Origin: Chrysoperla carnea
Lineage: Eukaryota; Arthropoda; Insecta; Neuroptera; Chrysopidae
NCBI RefSeq assembly: GCF_905475395.1
Contig: NC_058337.1
Span: 112,710,368-112,774,367, forward strand
Reading direction: 5' to 3'
Length of the DNA stretch: 64,000 bases
Shown here: one piece after another, positions 37,641 to 50,900 of the stretch
Layout: every line of letters starts with the position of its first letter
Position numbering within the stretch: the first letter of the stretch is position 1
Translations under genes and position numbers: made by a program
Notes under the pieces: model-generated
Database searches by the model: none
Told to the model about the DNA's origin: nothing
What the model saw: only the letters and a program-made list of their open reading frames with translations

Positions 37641-38575
37641 TTAGTTATGGTGGACCGATTTTTGTATACAAAATGTGAATTTTATTTTGTATGCCATATA
37701 TTTTATAAAGAAACTGACTACACATATAGAAAGTACTAAGTACTTGAACATTTATAGCGGAACCTATACCATTAAAGTACTTTGACTAAAATATATTTAT
37801 TTCACTGTTCCTAATATGTTTTACACAATTTTACAGGATGATAAAAAAGTTTTTCGTAGAAACGTGAATGAAAAGACAATTTGAATCGTCATGTGTCGTT
37901 GACTTTTTCATACGTATTCAAATTCAAATATATACTAAAGCATATTCTATTTCTTCAGAAAATTCTAAAATACATTTACTCGTAAATAGGGGAAATTTTG
38001 TTAAAAAAATTAATTAATTTATGCCCTATTTTAACGACGCGATTTATTCTATTACTGTGCGGATATTCTCGTATGCGACAATGTCTCTTTTTATTTCAAC
38101 AAATAACTGAATTAGATGCGTGGCTTAATAAATATGGCTGACTTTAGATTGCAATTTAAAAACAATAGATGCGTTTTATATGAGGGACAAAGTTTTATAA
38201 AGATTTCTTTGAGTATAATAATCTTGAGGTGTATAGGTGATAACATTATCTATTTCTGCAACACAAAGGACGTTGCTGTTCTATAGTTTATTTACAATTT
38301 TTTTACACTTCGATTAATTTATATTTGACGTTGTGCTTCATTTACTTTTGCTTTCGTGTCAGCTATACTTATTTGTAAGCTACATGATGGAACTGACGTG
38401 TTTTTAATGACGTAATTTAAAAAATAATGTTTAAGAACGTATTAATTTCATCATTAATTTCAGTTGTACTTAAAAGTAAATTTTTTTGTTAATTGAAGAC
38501 GTTCAACAATAACTAATAATTTTTATAAAAAACAAATAAATATAAATGAGAATTGTGTTTCCGAAATAACATAGG
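37641..38575. other. Gene-free stretch
   Basis: AT-rich; nothing recognisable. Confidence 0.5.
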
Positions 38576-38895
38576 ATAATTGGGTCTTGGGTCCGTAGGA
38601 CATACCTTTTAAGCCAACAAAAGTTTAAATGTAAGAAATGTTTCTTATAAAAAAATAAACAACTTTTGTTTTAAATATTCTTTCGTAAACTTCACTGTTT
38701 ACTCGTGAGGGCGCAAATTATATGGTTTGTATTATATGGGAATATTATTATGTGCGTGTGACATGTATGTATGCCTGACTATCTAAGAGTGACTATGTAT
38801 TACTTATATGACGTGAAAAAACAAACGATTCCGTAATCAACACTCTACATGGTATTTCAACAATTAACTCAGTCAATTGTTTTTCTCACTTGTAT
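38576..38895 (+). repeat. Family A repeat (copy 2, 3' part)
   Basis: From TTGGGTCTTGGGTCCGTAGG to TTTCAACAATTAACTCAGTC it follows copy 1 (about 16,984-17,345) with substitutions and small gaps. Confidence 0.7.
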
Positions 38896-40269
38896 TTTGA
38901 ACCCTTCTTCCCCTACACATTTCTTGACAGTTAATTTAAATTTTGCTATATAACTGTATCAATGTGTGTTGTTTTGCCTATAGATGATACTTTTGTTTTG
39001 ACGTGTAATAATTTTGTGGTCGTAATTGAAATTAAAACACCTACGTACGCATAAATTTACTTTATATGTATATTTTAATTAACTTGTGAATACAAATTTT
39101 TTTTTTCGTTATATACCTTTATTCGAAACAAACTTTTAAAGAAAATGAATTGAATTGATTTATATCCTGTTTTTGTTTTAAGAATATACTTAGCTTTGCA
39201 TTGTATGGGAATTTATCCTTACAGTATATTCTAAACAAATTCATCTTGTTAAGAAAAAGATCTTTTTCAAATATAATAATGACAATATATTACCTTCCAG
39301 CTTCCTTTACATTGCTTTCTCTGTGTATTTTAAACAAACTGAGCCGATTTGGAAGATCGATTTGGAGAAGAAGAAAAAAATCAAAATCGGTTCATCCGTT
39401 TAGGCGCTACGATGCCACAGACAAACACACACACACACACACAACGGTCAAACTTAAAACATCCCTTTTTTTTTAGTTCGTGGGTTAAAAAATACGTTTT
39501 TCCAAAATGGAAATTTCAATGAAAACGGTAAAATTTTGAAATTCCACAACAAAATTAAAGTTTGGAGAGCAAGTTGAATAATTATGAGGAAATAGTATTT
39601 CGAATAATTAAAAAAGTAAGAATCTAAGCGAAGAGGCTCCGTGGGTTTTCCACTAAATAATTTTAATTTGTTGTGAACTGTTTACATAAAGTTTGGTCGT
39701 CTTGAGAAATTTATTTCTTCAAATTTGTGATAATTTTTGTATTTTGTTACTGTAATTGTTGGTAATGTTTTACATATTTATTTTTAACTTTGTGAAATGT
39801 GTTGCATGAATAAATTTAGCTACTGACGATGATTGCGTTACAATCGTAATATTGATATTTAGCGACATGTGAGTCTGTATTATGTTTTTTGATTACATTT
39901 TTTAAATAGAATTTCTAATACACAATTTTATTTTGAGTATCGTGGTATTTATTTCAATTACTCCGAATACAAAATAATTTTTCTACACAACATATAAAAA
40001 TGATGACGAGATAAAAAAGCAAAATGTTTTTATCTAAAAAAAAAAAAATGTATTTTGGAGCTTACTTTTAATAAATGAATGTATGAAGGTGTTAGAATTC
40101 TCCATTTGTATCATTGAGTAGGTAAGTTTGAAGCATGTAAGTGCAAGTGCAAGATTATATTCTGTTTTATTTGGCAAATAAAATTGTACACTTGAATTTA
40201 AGTGCTTGGAGTTTTATTTTATATTTAAACATTTTTCACTACACATATCTCCTTTTTTGTATAAAGCCT
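38896..40269. other. Gene-free stretch with a family C repeat end
   Basis: AT-rich. 39,329-39,445 is one end of family C (AAAATCGGTTCATCCGTTTA, GGCGCTACGATGCCACAGAC) running into an (AC)n microsatellite (39,427-39,443). The 91-codon frame 39,201-39,476 overlaps this repeat and is not a gene. Confidence 0.55.
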
Positions 40270-40515
40270 AGCTTATACCACGACAATATAAGACAAAAAG
40301 TAACAATAAAGTTTTTCGATATCTGGAGTAATTTTTTAAATATCAAAACTCGAAAATTTTGTTTAATTGTTCAGCTTTCGATATTTCGGAAGGTAGATAA
40401 CGAAAAATATTATTTTTATTTCTCGTCTGCATTCTTGAAGTTATTACAAAATTCATCATTAAAGTTGAAAAAAGGTAAAAATAATTTCAACCACAAGTCT
40501 AAACTTGCCTTGGCA
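40270..40515. repeat. Family D fold-back repeat, copy 2
   Basis: AGACAAAAAGTAACAATAAA with TTTTTCGATATC is mirrored by GATAACGAAAAATATTATTT and TCTCGTCTGCATTC. It is the same order of words as copies at 29,170 and 56,485. It overlaps the 129-codon frame 40,141-40,530, which is therefore rejected as a gene. Confidence 0.7.
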
Positions 40516-41537
40516 CTCTTACTACCTTAAGTGGGCTTCCATCTGAATCCGCCTACGGGTCACAGCAGTTGTAATTCCGGCACTGAGCAAATCTCAAGGG
40601 AACGATTATTCTTAACATCTATCCAAAATTTTATTTCACGTTGCTAAAAAGTGGATTTACGGATATTCTCCCATAGAAAAAAAAAACCATTGTATTCCAA
40701 TTTGTAGCACATGTTAATTAACTCGCCAACTGTATATTTGATTCATATAAACTCTACTTTATGTTCTTTTTCATTGTATACATACATACATGTATCCGTT
40801 ATATCGTAATTTATCGTTTGTTCTTCCTTAAACTACCAAATATCTACATCCTTACAACCAGAAGAATTATTTTCTATATAACATTCGGGGTTATCTATCT
40901 GTATGTGTTATATGTATGTTGGGTAACAAATCGTAAAATTAAATCCGTTTATAGCAGTTTATGTTATAATATGATATTATTATTACTGATTTGATTTACG
41001 ATTTCAATATAACTTTAATTAACGAAGGTTTTCGTTGGTGTGTACGTTCATATGTTATTATGGAGTAAGTTTAGCGGGGATAACGAGGCGAGGATGACGA
41101 GGTATGTATGTTACTAACATACGCGAATATTTTCTTGTAAGAAAAATTAATAAATGTTTAACAATATTTTCCTTTGTAAATATTTTATGTATGTTCACAT
41201 AATTTTATTACCTATTCATAAGGAATTTTTGACGGTATTTTGTTGAGTGAACGAAATTTGTGTATTTGGGTAATAAATTAATTATCTCACCTGAGATAAT
41301 TCACCTGCGCGGTTCAAATTGAAAAACAGTTATACATTTTAGTGTAAGGTATTGCTTTAAGAGGCTCCAAGGTATCTAAATGGATTGAAAAGAGGCAAAT
41401 ATAGTATTTCGATTTGAATGCTAAGATGTCAGCAACATGTAAACCATACTTAAACAACTAAACCATACTTGAATCAAAAGCCAAAAGATACCTACTTTAT
41501 TATAAATCTTGATGTGTTGTACTCTTTTATATGTGTA
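40516..41537. other. Gene-free stretch
   Basis: AT-rich; the 77-codon frame at 40,761-40,994 is hydrophobic, low-complexity translation without support. Confidence 0.5.
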
Positions 41538-41800
41538 CTAGCCGATACCCGCCCGCTGTACTAGGCAATTTCTCTTTTAAAAACAAAGACTTTCACGTTT
41601 TAGCTCTAACTTATCCTTCCTTTTGTTCACAATTTTATGGATTCTAACTTTTTTGAAAATGAAGTTTTGCCCAAGATACTCTATGACATTGTAACTTTCT
41701 ATACGTCCAATCATTAAAGTAACCTGATTTTTATACTTTTTGAATCAAAATTAACCCATCCATTGAGTTTCATCACATTCCAAAACAAAATTTTTTTTTC
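41538..41800. repeat. Family B repeat (copy 3, degraded)
   Basis: ACTAGCCGATACCCGCCCGC then TGTACTAGGCAATTTC corresponds to the start of family B at 2,510. The rest has drifted and the right boundary is a guess. Confidence 0.4.
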
Positions 41801-43529
41801 GGTTTTCTCGATTTTTTTAAAGGGACTCCTTAAAAATGTCAAAAAATCGAGAAATTTTGATAAAACTCAGTATATAAGGTAATTTAAACTAAACATTGCA
41901 TAGTAACTTATTATAGGTGAAATAATTTTTAAAATCGGTTAAGGAGTTAATTCAAAAATGACGAATTTCATACAAACTATCATCCCTCCTTTTCACCACC
42001 AAAATTACAGAGTTTCATGTAATCTTTCATCACCAATTTTACCCTCTTAAAGAATAAATTTATTTATGAAAAAATTAAAATAAAAAAAAGAAGCAGAAAT
42101 TTCATAGTGCAGAAACTTACGTAACTTAAGGAACATTTGTACAAATTTTCATTCTTCTAGACCCAGCGGTTTCAGCTGTGCGTTGATCGAGCCTCGAGTC
42201 ATGCAGATAAACTGAAGTGATTGATTTTTTCCTTTTTTAATTAGAGAATGTAATATTCATTATCATGGACAGAACTTGGATGGCAATTTTAACATTTGTA
42301 ATATGAATAGGAACATAGTGTTCATGAGAGTAAAGAAAAAATTTATAAGATATTTTGTAAAACCGTAACTATTAGTTGTTCTGTATCAAATATACTTTCT
42401 AAGATAATTGATTTTGTAAGAAAATTTTTTATATTGGTTTTCCTTTAGAAATCCTCAACTACAAACTAAGTAATAAGATATAAATTCAGAACTAAAGTTT
42501 TGATAAGTATCTAAAATTTTAAGTTTGAAAATTAAAAAAAAATCTTTTTGACACACTTAATTTAAAAAATGCTCATTTATTATCAAGTAATAAATTTCAA
42601 CAGCTAAAATATATAAAAATATAGTTTCGGAGTATTTTACAATTTTGATGGGGTATTCACAATGTCGAAAAAATATTAAAAAATAAATTCATTAAAGCTT
42701 TTATGATGATCCTAAACCAATTATGTATTGCTCGAATTTTATCGAAAGTATTTTATTCTGGGTAGGTAAAAATTATGATTAAATTTTAAAATATGTCTAT
42801 AATATTTATGCGACTAAATTATTTTCATATCAAATTTTTTGGTATTAATATAATCATTTACGTGGAATTTTATGAATGCTTTTATGTAAAAAAGTAAATA
42901 AATTTGAATGATTTTATATCATTAACTTCGTTTAATTATTTACTAAGTCAATATTTAATAAAGCACAGGTTATATTAACTATTCTTCCTCTAAATGGCTC
43001 ATACCAAACAAATGTTCTAAAATAAAAAACTGTTTAAAAGGGGAAATTGCAGTTCCAGCCGTACGATTAGAAGTTAAACGTATTGAAAATGTTTTAGACT
43101 TATTGCTCAGCCACTTTAACACGCAGGTTTCGTGTTACTTTAAGTTGAGGTTTCTCCAACTGTAAATATTTAGGCCGTAAACCGCTGTAATTAGCTTTCG
43201 TAGCTTCCTAAAAAGCATTTGCCTCCATTCATCAGGGCTATATTTGTAGGGCTCTAAATTTTTTTAGCGTAGAGGAGAAACATATTCGCATAATTAAGAA
43301 CATTTATGCCTCTAGATCAAAACAAATTAAGAAAGAAATCATAGGATATAAATTTCTTATTTTAATGGGTGTTACGCCAGGTGATCGTCAAAATTAGTTA
43401 GCACTTTGTTGCAGTATGTTTTTTTCTAACTGGAACTGGGAAGAGATTGTAAACGGAAAAACACTTCCAATCTTGCGGTCAACTGTTGATTTATATGTGT
43501 TTGCTATTTACGTCTTCAGTACACAAGAA
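41801..43529. other. Gene desert
   Basis: No supported gene. 42,980-43,130 is slightly richer in G/C and has short open stretches but no convincing exon ends. Confidence 0.45.
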
Positions 43530-43800
43530 AAATTTCAGCTTGATATATCTTTTCGTTTTTGAGTTATCACGATGACAGATGAACAGATTTATGAACACCT
43601 ATTGATAAATGGTAAGTCATCAGGTCTAAATTGGAATTACTGAAAAAGCGGTCCACTTCCTGTTTAATAGTACGAATTATTATCGCCAATTGGTGAGATG
43701 CAACTCCCAGTTATCAATACCAAAATTTGGTTCGTATCATCAATATTTCTAAGCGTTACAAACTTGGTACTAAAATTTTATATCTTGATGAATAGCCTTT
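43530..43800 (-). repeat. Family A repeat (copy 6, minus, degraded)
   Basis: AATTTCAGCTTGATATATCT, TTTTTGAGTTATCACGATGA and GCGTTACAAACTTGGTACTA are reverse complements of successive words in family A copy 1. Confidence 0.65.
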
Positions 43801-44685
43801 AACCAAAATATTCACATAATGTATTCAATAAAATCACGTGATGTCACTTATCTAACCCTTTCATATAAGGTAAAGTGGGGAGTACAATTAACGTAAATGA
43901 TAATGTTATATATGTTACTATTAACGTCAGTGGTAATTTTTATTTTAGATAGAAAACATAGATAAAAAATTCAACAGATTGAATTTTTAATTGAATAATA
44001 AAAGAAATAAAATATATATAAAAAACACATACATGTTATAGAATATATATAGAAAACTTCGGGAACAATAAACATTAGTTTTAGAATGCAATGTTTGTCA
44101 TGTAAAACAAATTAGAATGTCTATAAAAGCCATTAAAAGGTAGTGAAGGTACCAAGCAAGTTACATTTAATTACCTTACCTATATTATGGTACCTTTATG
44201 TACATGTGCAAGTAAGTACTATCGAATTCATAGGAATCGAATCGAATTGAAATGTTATATCGAGAAAATGAGCTTGTGTTTTGATCAGTTTGTTTTAAAA
44301 ATTTCTTTTCAAAAGGATCAAGACAGTTTCAAGCGTTTTTCAAGATCCCGGAGATTCATACACAGTAAGAAATGCATGGCGTTTACTACAATGGTGGAAT
44401 AGTATAGAGACAGATACTATAGTATCAATGTTAGCATAAGTAATATTAGTATTGAATAAAACTATCCACGAGATGTATTGTGGATATCGCTATCCAGTAT
44501 GGACCTGACACCCATATCCGTCAATACAGTGCACAGTGGCAACTGTTCAATTGGCTGTCTTTAGAACAATGCTGCTTTGATTTATTAACTTCCCAATAGA
44601 GGATAATTTTTATAATCGGATTGAAAATGCAAATTGAAACTTTCAACAAATCTTTTCAAGGCCAGGACGTGTTTTGCTGACTTAG
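43801..44685. other. Gene-free stretch before a candidate exon
   Basis: Moderately AT-rich. A 71-codon frame (44,187-44,402) has no recognisable motif; it could hold an exon of the gene suggested at 44,686 but lacks clear splice sites. Confidence 0.4.
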
Positions 44686-44957
44686 GTAGGTAATTCATCA
44701 CATATCGAGGTTACCGAACTATCAAATTTACTGCTGGTTCGCGAATTAGTAGTTGAGTTAGCTATTCCATTGATTACTAGCACGTTAAGCGCAGTACTGG
44801 ACCTTTGTTGTACTTCAAAACAACACGAAAATTTGGTTCACTTTTCGATTAAACGATCAATTTCTGAGATACTGATTCAAATGGCTTCTAGATATCATTA
44901 TGAATATTCGATTTTACTTAATATTTTCGAAAATATTCGTTCAATTAGTAAAAAGAT
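44686..44957 (+). CDS. Candidate internal exon of an unidentified gene (exon A)
   Basis: Open for 90 codons plus two bases. The in-frame TAG that bounds it on the left (44683-44685) is itself the AG of a possible acceptor (ctgacttAG), and the right end is a canonical donor AT|GTAAGT, after which the frame stops. Base composition and codons (CTG, CGC, GAG, TGC-type) are less AT-rich than the surroundings. The predicted peptide is helical: SNLLLVRELVVELAIPLITS, then LDLCCTSKQHENLVHFSIKR and SEILIQMASRYHYEYSILL. I do not recognise the family; it resembles no transposon protein I know. A pseudogene or chance ORF remains possible. Confidence 0.4.
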
Positions 44958-45569
44958 GTAAGTTTTTGATCAAAATGGCAAGAAACTCTCGCTGATTTGG
45001 AGAATGACAAGTTTTTGAAATATCGTTTAGTCGATATGAAACTTCTTCGGACACATAAGTCTTAAGAGAAAGAATCTCAAAAACTCGAAAATATCGTTCT
45101 GAGATATTCCATTCTAGTTACGAGCTATCTAACTGTTCTTTGTATTATGGCGAGGGGCTGCAAATTATTTGATAACTAGTTAAAATAATCGGCTTCCTTA
45201 GTTTTTGAAGGGAACACTTGTTCACCAGTTATCTTGAAATCTGATTTTTTAGCAAAATAAATTGAATTTTTTTGAACTGGATAGTTGTGTCAAAAACCAT
45301 TTTCTCTAAAATAAAATTGCTCTTTCTATGCTCATTATTTAGTGTATATGTGTATGTATGTGTATGATTTCACTTTAAAATAATAAATTATGTTTGGTAA
45401 AATAAAATGGAAAATGTCTTTCAAATTATAATATACCATGCCATGCCATGCTATTATTATTTACTTTCAAATATAATGAATTTTATAAAGTGGTAACATA
45501 ACTTTCATTCACGACATGGAAAGTATCCGTTCGATTTTTTTTTTATTAAAATTATTTTTATTTGACTAG

Positions 45570-45764
45570 GAGCAAGGATTCGATAATCTAAACGATATTG
45601 CTCGAGGAAATCATTTCTTGATCCCATCGCCAAAACTTTTCTGGGTTAACCATAGACAAGAAAGAATTTCTGGAATATGTGGTACAAAGCCTCGACTTCA
45701 CCTCGGCCTTTGTATTGCTTACGCTGGAATATCGAACAATCTGGTCATGGGGTTAGCCGTACAA
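45570..45764 (+). CDS. Candidate internal exon of an unidentified gene (exon B)
   Basis: Exactly 65 codons open between a strong acceptor (pyrimidine-rich run ...tttgactAG) and a strong donor (CAA|GTGAGT), both phase 0. It is the most G/C-rich non-repeat stretch for kilobases. The peptide has a polar first half (NHFLIPSPKLFWVNHRQERI), then GICGTKPRLH and a hydrophobic, possibly membrane, segment LGLCIAYAGISNNLVMGLAV. Family not recognised. Direct splicing from exon A (phase 2) would put this exon out of frame, so either an unseen exon lies between or the two are unrelated. Confidence 0.45.
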
Positions 45765-47562
45765 GTGAGTCTCTCTTCCAGGAGTCAAATGTGCCTTTAT
45801 ACTGCATAAATAAGGAAACTTGCCTTTCTAAGAAAGGGTAGGAATATACTAATTAATAATAGAAAAGGATGCACGAATGGGACAGATAGTTAAATTTCCA
45901 ATCACTGCTAACTAACCAATTCTCGGGCAGAATTTATGTAGAGTAATTATTTAAAGATGTCGAAAATATTGTACAACATTTTGCAAAATTGTAATCATTT
46001 CGAGATGTTACTTTTCGTTTTAAGTTTCAACACTTGAAATCTCACACAGTTAAAATATGAAATGGAGTATTGTCAAAATTCGAAACAAAGGCTTTTTTAT
46101 AATGATTGAAGGATTCCATTTCCTAAAAAATATTGAAAAAATGTAGACAAATTTTGTATATACTCGAGGTAATTGAAATGTATGAACTCGAGGTAATTTC
46201 GAGGAAACAATTTCGAGACATTAGACAATGATGGGGGTGGCATAAATACACCCCTCAAAAGTAAGTTCACACTCGGGATGCTTTGCTGTTGGTAATATAA
46301 TTTTATTTTTAAAAGATTTTATCTACGTGCGTGAGATAAGAAATATTTTTCTAACTAGTAAGTATGGGAAAAATAATTCATAACCACTCTAGTGCGGTAA
46401 CGAATTCATTGCCGCACTTGTATCTTAATGAATTCGTCACCACATTCCACAAAAATTACTGTCAAAATGTTAATTAAGAACAAAGTGACTATAGTAACTT
46501 TTCATTAAAACTTAATTTAATTTTAAATATGGCGTTACTTGTCCGCCTCACTGACTAATATAATTATAGTTTCTTCGATACCTTCGAAGTAAGACGAACA
46601 AATTGAATAGTAGAAAAATTTTGTTTGCGTAATTTCGAAATTGCTGAACATTTAAAACTCTTAAATATTGTTGTATTGATTCAAACATCTTATTTAAATT
46701 CGTAAGCCCTTCGAAAAATATTTTGTTCTTCAAACTTTAAAAGCCACACATATAATAAGGGACATAATTATTAATTTTGATATAAACTTCTACCAGAATT
46801 TTATAAATAATTTATCAGAGATAAAGTATTATACCTATACTTAAAGTACAGTTGTACCGTATAACCAAAAAAGCTTATGTGAGAATAAAGTTGTTTATAT
46901 ATACCTGTGTATTTATTTATTTATTAGTGATATGGTAAACAGAGCTTTTACATTCGTATGCTTAATAAAAGTTTTTCTCATACAATTTTCATAAAATTCA
47001 ATAAACAGAATATCAAAATAGTGGTATATTTTCATTTTGGGTGTTTTAAAGAGCTTCATGGAATTAGGTAGGTAGTATTTATGTCAAGAAAATTAATTAG
47101 TGTAAAAATGACCCTGAGAGATATCTATTTCAGGATAATTATATTTGCACCTCCTCCCCTTTCTATCTCGAACTTCCATTTTTCCGATAGATATTTTTTG
47201 TCCAAATTTTCATGCCATTATGCTTGGATTTTACAAATTCTTGTTTTAAAGATTGCCATGTTGAGATTGACTAAAATAAATACGATAACTACTAGTGTCG
47301 CTCCAATCATAGACTTTCTAAATTTGTTTTTAAAATTAGGTTTATTTAAAACATTCTTTACACGGAAACTTTGAACAACATGTATGTTTGACTAATTTTT
47401 AACCATATCTATTCATTTTAATATTTATAACGGTAAGAAAGCAATCCAGATTTTCTAGAGATATCAATGAATTATTAACAAACCACTTCTGGGAAGTACA
47501 GAATGTTCCACGAAGATGTGAAATCTTTAGAATTACGTGTTAGGAAGAAGTAGAGTTACTTT
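45765..47562. other. Gene-free stretch
   Basis: AT-rich. A CATGCCATGCCATG run lies just before exon B (45,436). A 97-codon frame at 47,081-47,374 has no recognisable features. Confidence 0.45.
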
Positions 47563-47997
47563 ATGTCCATATCTTTGGATATACTTCAAGAATACTTAAT
47601 CTATTTGAGAGATATAGGAAAGTTCTCTTGCTCTTGCTCCATAAGTACGTTCAAAATTCGCTTTGATAAGTATCAAAATTTCTTTATCCTTTATGATCAA
47701 AAACTGAATATTTTATACTTCATCAAGCCATCTCGAAAAGAGGGCGATAATAGACCTATTCATCGATTTGCTTTTGTTTCGGACAGTTGTCAAAAACCTA
47801 TTCAACCTAAGGAAGTTAAATATATTGTATCTTTTTCAAGCAGCGCTTTTGACAAGAATAGAAGATATAAGATACGTCTTTACATGATTGAAAACAGTTC
47901 GAAACAAAAAAGAATCGTTTTGTACATGAAAAGCCCTATATTACAAGGTGAGAAACATTTATATTGCAATGATTCTGGCGTCTTGGGCGTCTCATAG
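47563..47997 (+). CDS. Orphan open reading frame, 144 codons
   Basis: One of the longest open frames outside recognised genes and repeats. The product is basic and polar (YLRDIGKFSCSCSISTFKIR ... FIKPSRKEGDNRPIHR ... SSSAFDKNRRYKIRLYMIEN) with three cysteines close together near residues 23-26 and no membrane segment or signal peptide. A good donor, AAG|GTGAGA, lies at 47,947, so it could be an exon ending there. The upstream acceptor candidate (gaagtAG, 47,551-47,553) has no pyrimidine tract. I do not recognise it. It may be a decayed gene fragment or chance. Confidence 0.3.
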   Translation: MSISLDILQEYLIYLRDIGKFSCSCSISTFKIRFDKYQNFFILYDQKLNILYFIKPSRKEGDNRPIHRFAFVSDSCQKPIQPKEVKYIVSFSSSAFDKNRRYKIRLYMIENSSKQKRIVLYMKSPILQGEKHLYCNDSGVLGVS

Positions 47998-50900
47998 AAA
48001 CGCCATATATGGAAAATAGTAATTATGGGTACTGTGGAAATAACAAGTAAGTGATATGATCAGTTCACTATGGAAAGTTCCATGTGGACGGTTGATACGA
48101 AGATGATGGCGAAGATTCTAAATTTATTTTGTGGAAGAATTAAATGAATATACCTTAGTTTAAACAGTAAAATATATCAAAGTTTTCACAGAAATCTTTC
48201 ATGTTTTATAAACATCAAAATTTTACTCTCGGCATTGCCACGATGGAATGCAAAATGAAAATAAATGAACTTTTTCTAATGAGACCCGTTGTACTTATAA
48301 CATGTATACTTGAAACAATTTTAAAACATTTTATAAAACATTCCTGAAACTTATTCCCCAAAAATATAAAGCAGGTTATAATATATTACATTATGTATAT
48401 TGTTTTATCATATAAAATAATGAATATTTTAATATAATATTTTCTGTATATAAAATCTACTTATAATATTATTATTATAAATGTTTTTCTTAAATAAATC
48501 ATCTTTATATTATTTTATGAAGAAACTTAAAACTATCTAAAAAGTTTTACTTACTTGATAATAATAGAGTCAAATTTAAAACATAATTTGTTGCTTGTAG
48601 CAGCTACTCTATATCGTATAGAGAAGCTTCTGCGGTAGAGTTTGTACAAATAACAATATTATCAAAAACTAAACTAAACAAATTTGTGAAAATACCAAAA
48701 ATTTATAGAACAAATTTATAATTACCTGTTTTTATACATTTTGTTTTATAGTACACTGATCGGTACGAAAAGGCGGTAAAATCTAAATTGGAAAGTTAAT
48801 ATTATGCCACTTGTATTTAAGGTGATTGTTAACTTACAGTATTGTAAAAAAGTTTTGGTTTATTGCACAGTACATGCATATAAGCCAAATACATGATTTG
48901 TAGTCAAGTAATGAGTTATTTTTAGTTTTACAATACCACACAACTACAAAAATATATAATATATTGTGTACAAGTGCGGCTTATAAATTTGATAAAATAG
49001 ATATCGCTCTTGAATTATCAATACCATACATAGTCGTCTCTGTTCATCAAATGAAGTATCTTCGATAAACTCATAATTAAAATAAAATTTTTTTGTCATC
49101 GACAACCTTATATTTTTATGGTATTATTATAAACTACAAGAATGTCTAAATATTTTAGATAGTTTTTTATCCCACTCTTTAAATTTTTTGATATAGAAAT
49201 ATCCAATTGAAAAGGATTACCTATAGAATTCATCATTTTTTCAGCCAACTTTGACCGATAAAATAATAATAAAAGGCCCGATGACCTAGGAATTTTTTGT
49301 GATTTTTGGAAACTTTGTTAATAAAAAAATGTATTTATAAAGTGTAAATGTATTCAAAAATGTATTAGTAAAGCTTCACAGTGCTTAAATATACATTGTA
49401 TACCTATTTTTTAAGAGTTTGAAAAAAATTTTATTTTCGTTAATTTTTAAAGGAAATATAGTGGTCTTGTAAATTTTTTTCTATTATTGAAAAAAATTCC
49501 AATGATTTTTGATTCCATATATGCTGGTCTCGTGCTTTATTTATTGTCTCATTTCCAGTGCATCTCGGTATATTAATTAGTAATTAACTTTTCAATACTA
49601 ATTTTGATATTCACCGTGTTAAATCCATTTTATAGGTAAACGCATTTATAAAATTAAATATTTTCTCAACATTAATCATTAAGTCTAAAAAACATCAGTT
49701 AATCATCGTATTTTATATTTTTGACATGGCGTCTGGTACATGACAATTTGTATCAATTATGGATGAAAACTATGATAAAAGGTATATGACGAGTTTGGCA
49801 TACAGTTTGTGTAATAAGTAGGCATCAAAATATAGTAGACATCAACGTATGAAAATACAGTATTGCAAATTTGTGTGAAAGCCTTTGTAAATGGTACGTT
49901 GTTATAATATACTGTATCCTGTGTAGGGTGTCCCGAAAAAATCATTGAGCAAGAACATAAATATTTTACTAAAGTTTTTTTTCTAAAAAGTCCTTTAGAT
50001 AGCTAGCTTTAAAACGACAAACTTTAAAGCTTTGAATCGACTTTTGCACCAGGATAGAGGAAGGAGAATGAGGTGCGAGTTTGATGTGTTGGTATGTGTT
50101 CATATTCATTTCGTGCAATGTACTTCGAGACAAAAGGAACACCAGCGACGCTATAATTTCTGCTATTTCGATGACAAATTTTGTCAATTCTCTCATTTGA
50201 GTTGAGTATCCATGCATAGTGTCCATGTGTATATCGAAAAAAAATTATTATAGTAAAGATTCAGATCTATGATTATAGACAAACACTATTTTGGTAATAC
50301 CATCTATTATTTATTATAAGCTAAAAATTACTCATATATTTTAATTTTTTCCGCTTTTCAATTATTCTTAGTAGATAAGGTCTTAGTATTAGGGTCTTTT
50401 AAGTTACCCTTCCTGTACGGAACCTTAAAAATAAAATATAGAATCTGGCCTTGACTAATCTTGTAACTCGAAATTTGGGCAGGTACTGTGAAATAATTTA
50501 ATTGCGAATAAAGTAGGCATTTATAAGAAGTATTCTGATTTTTATAACTTCAATGGAATATTTTTTTCCCAAAGTTTACTCAAGTAGAGTTCCGATTAAA
50601 AATTATAAATTTACTTTACAATTAAAAATAGGCTTCTATTTTTTGCTCACATTTCAGTCAGTTAACGGATAGAAATACCGAAGAAGTTTCTTGTGAAGAT
50701 CCTAAGTAAAAATGACATATCAGTCAATTTTTTATAAAAGACTTATATATACAGTCCTATATATAATGCCTTCATTCTAAAAAAAAATTTAATTTTGTAA
50801 GTGAATTTTTATTGAATAAGTATTAAAAAGGATTCACCCGCACGAAAAAAAAAATATATATGATGAAAATGTGAAAATAAATTAATTGTTAGGATTAAGG

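Noticed and set aside
40141..40530. 129-codon gene
   Set aside because: Overlaps family D copy 2 and is low-complexity in translation.
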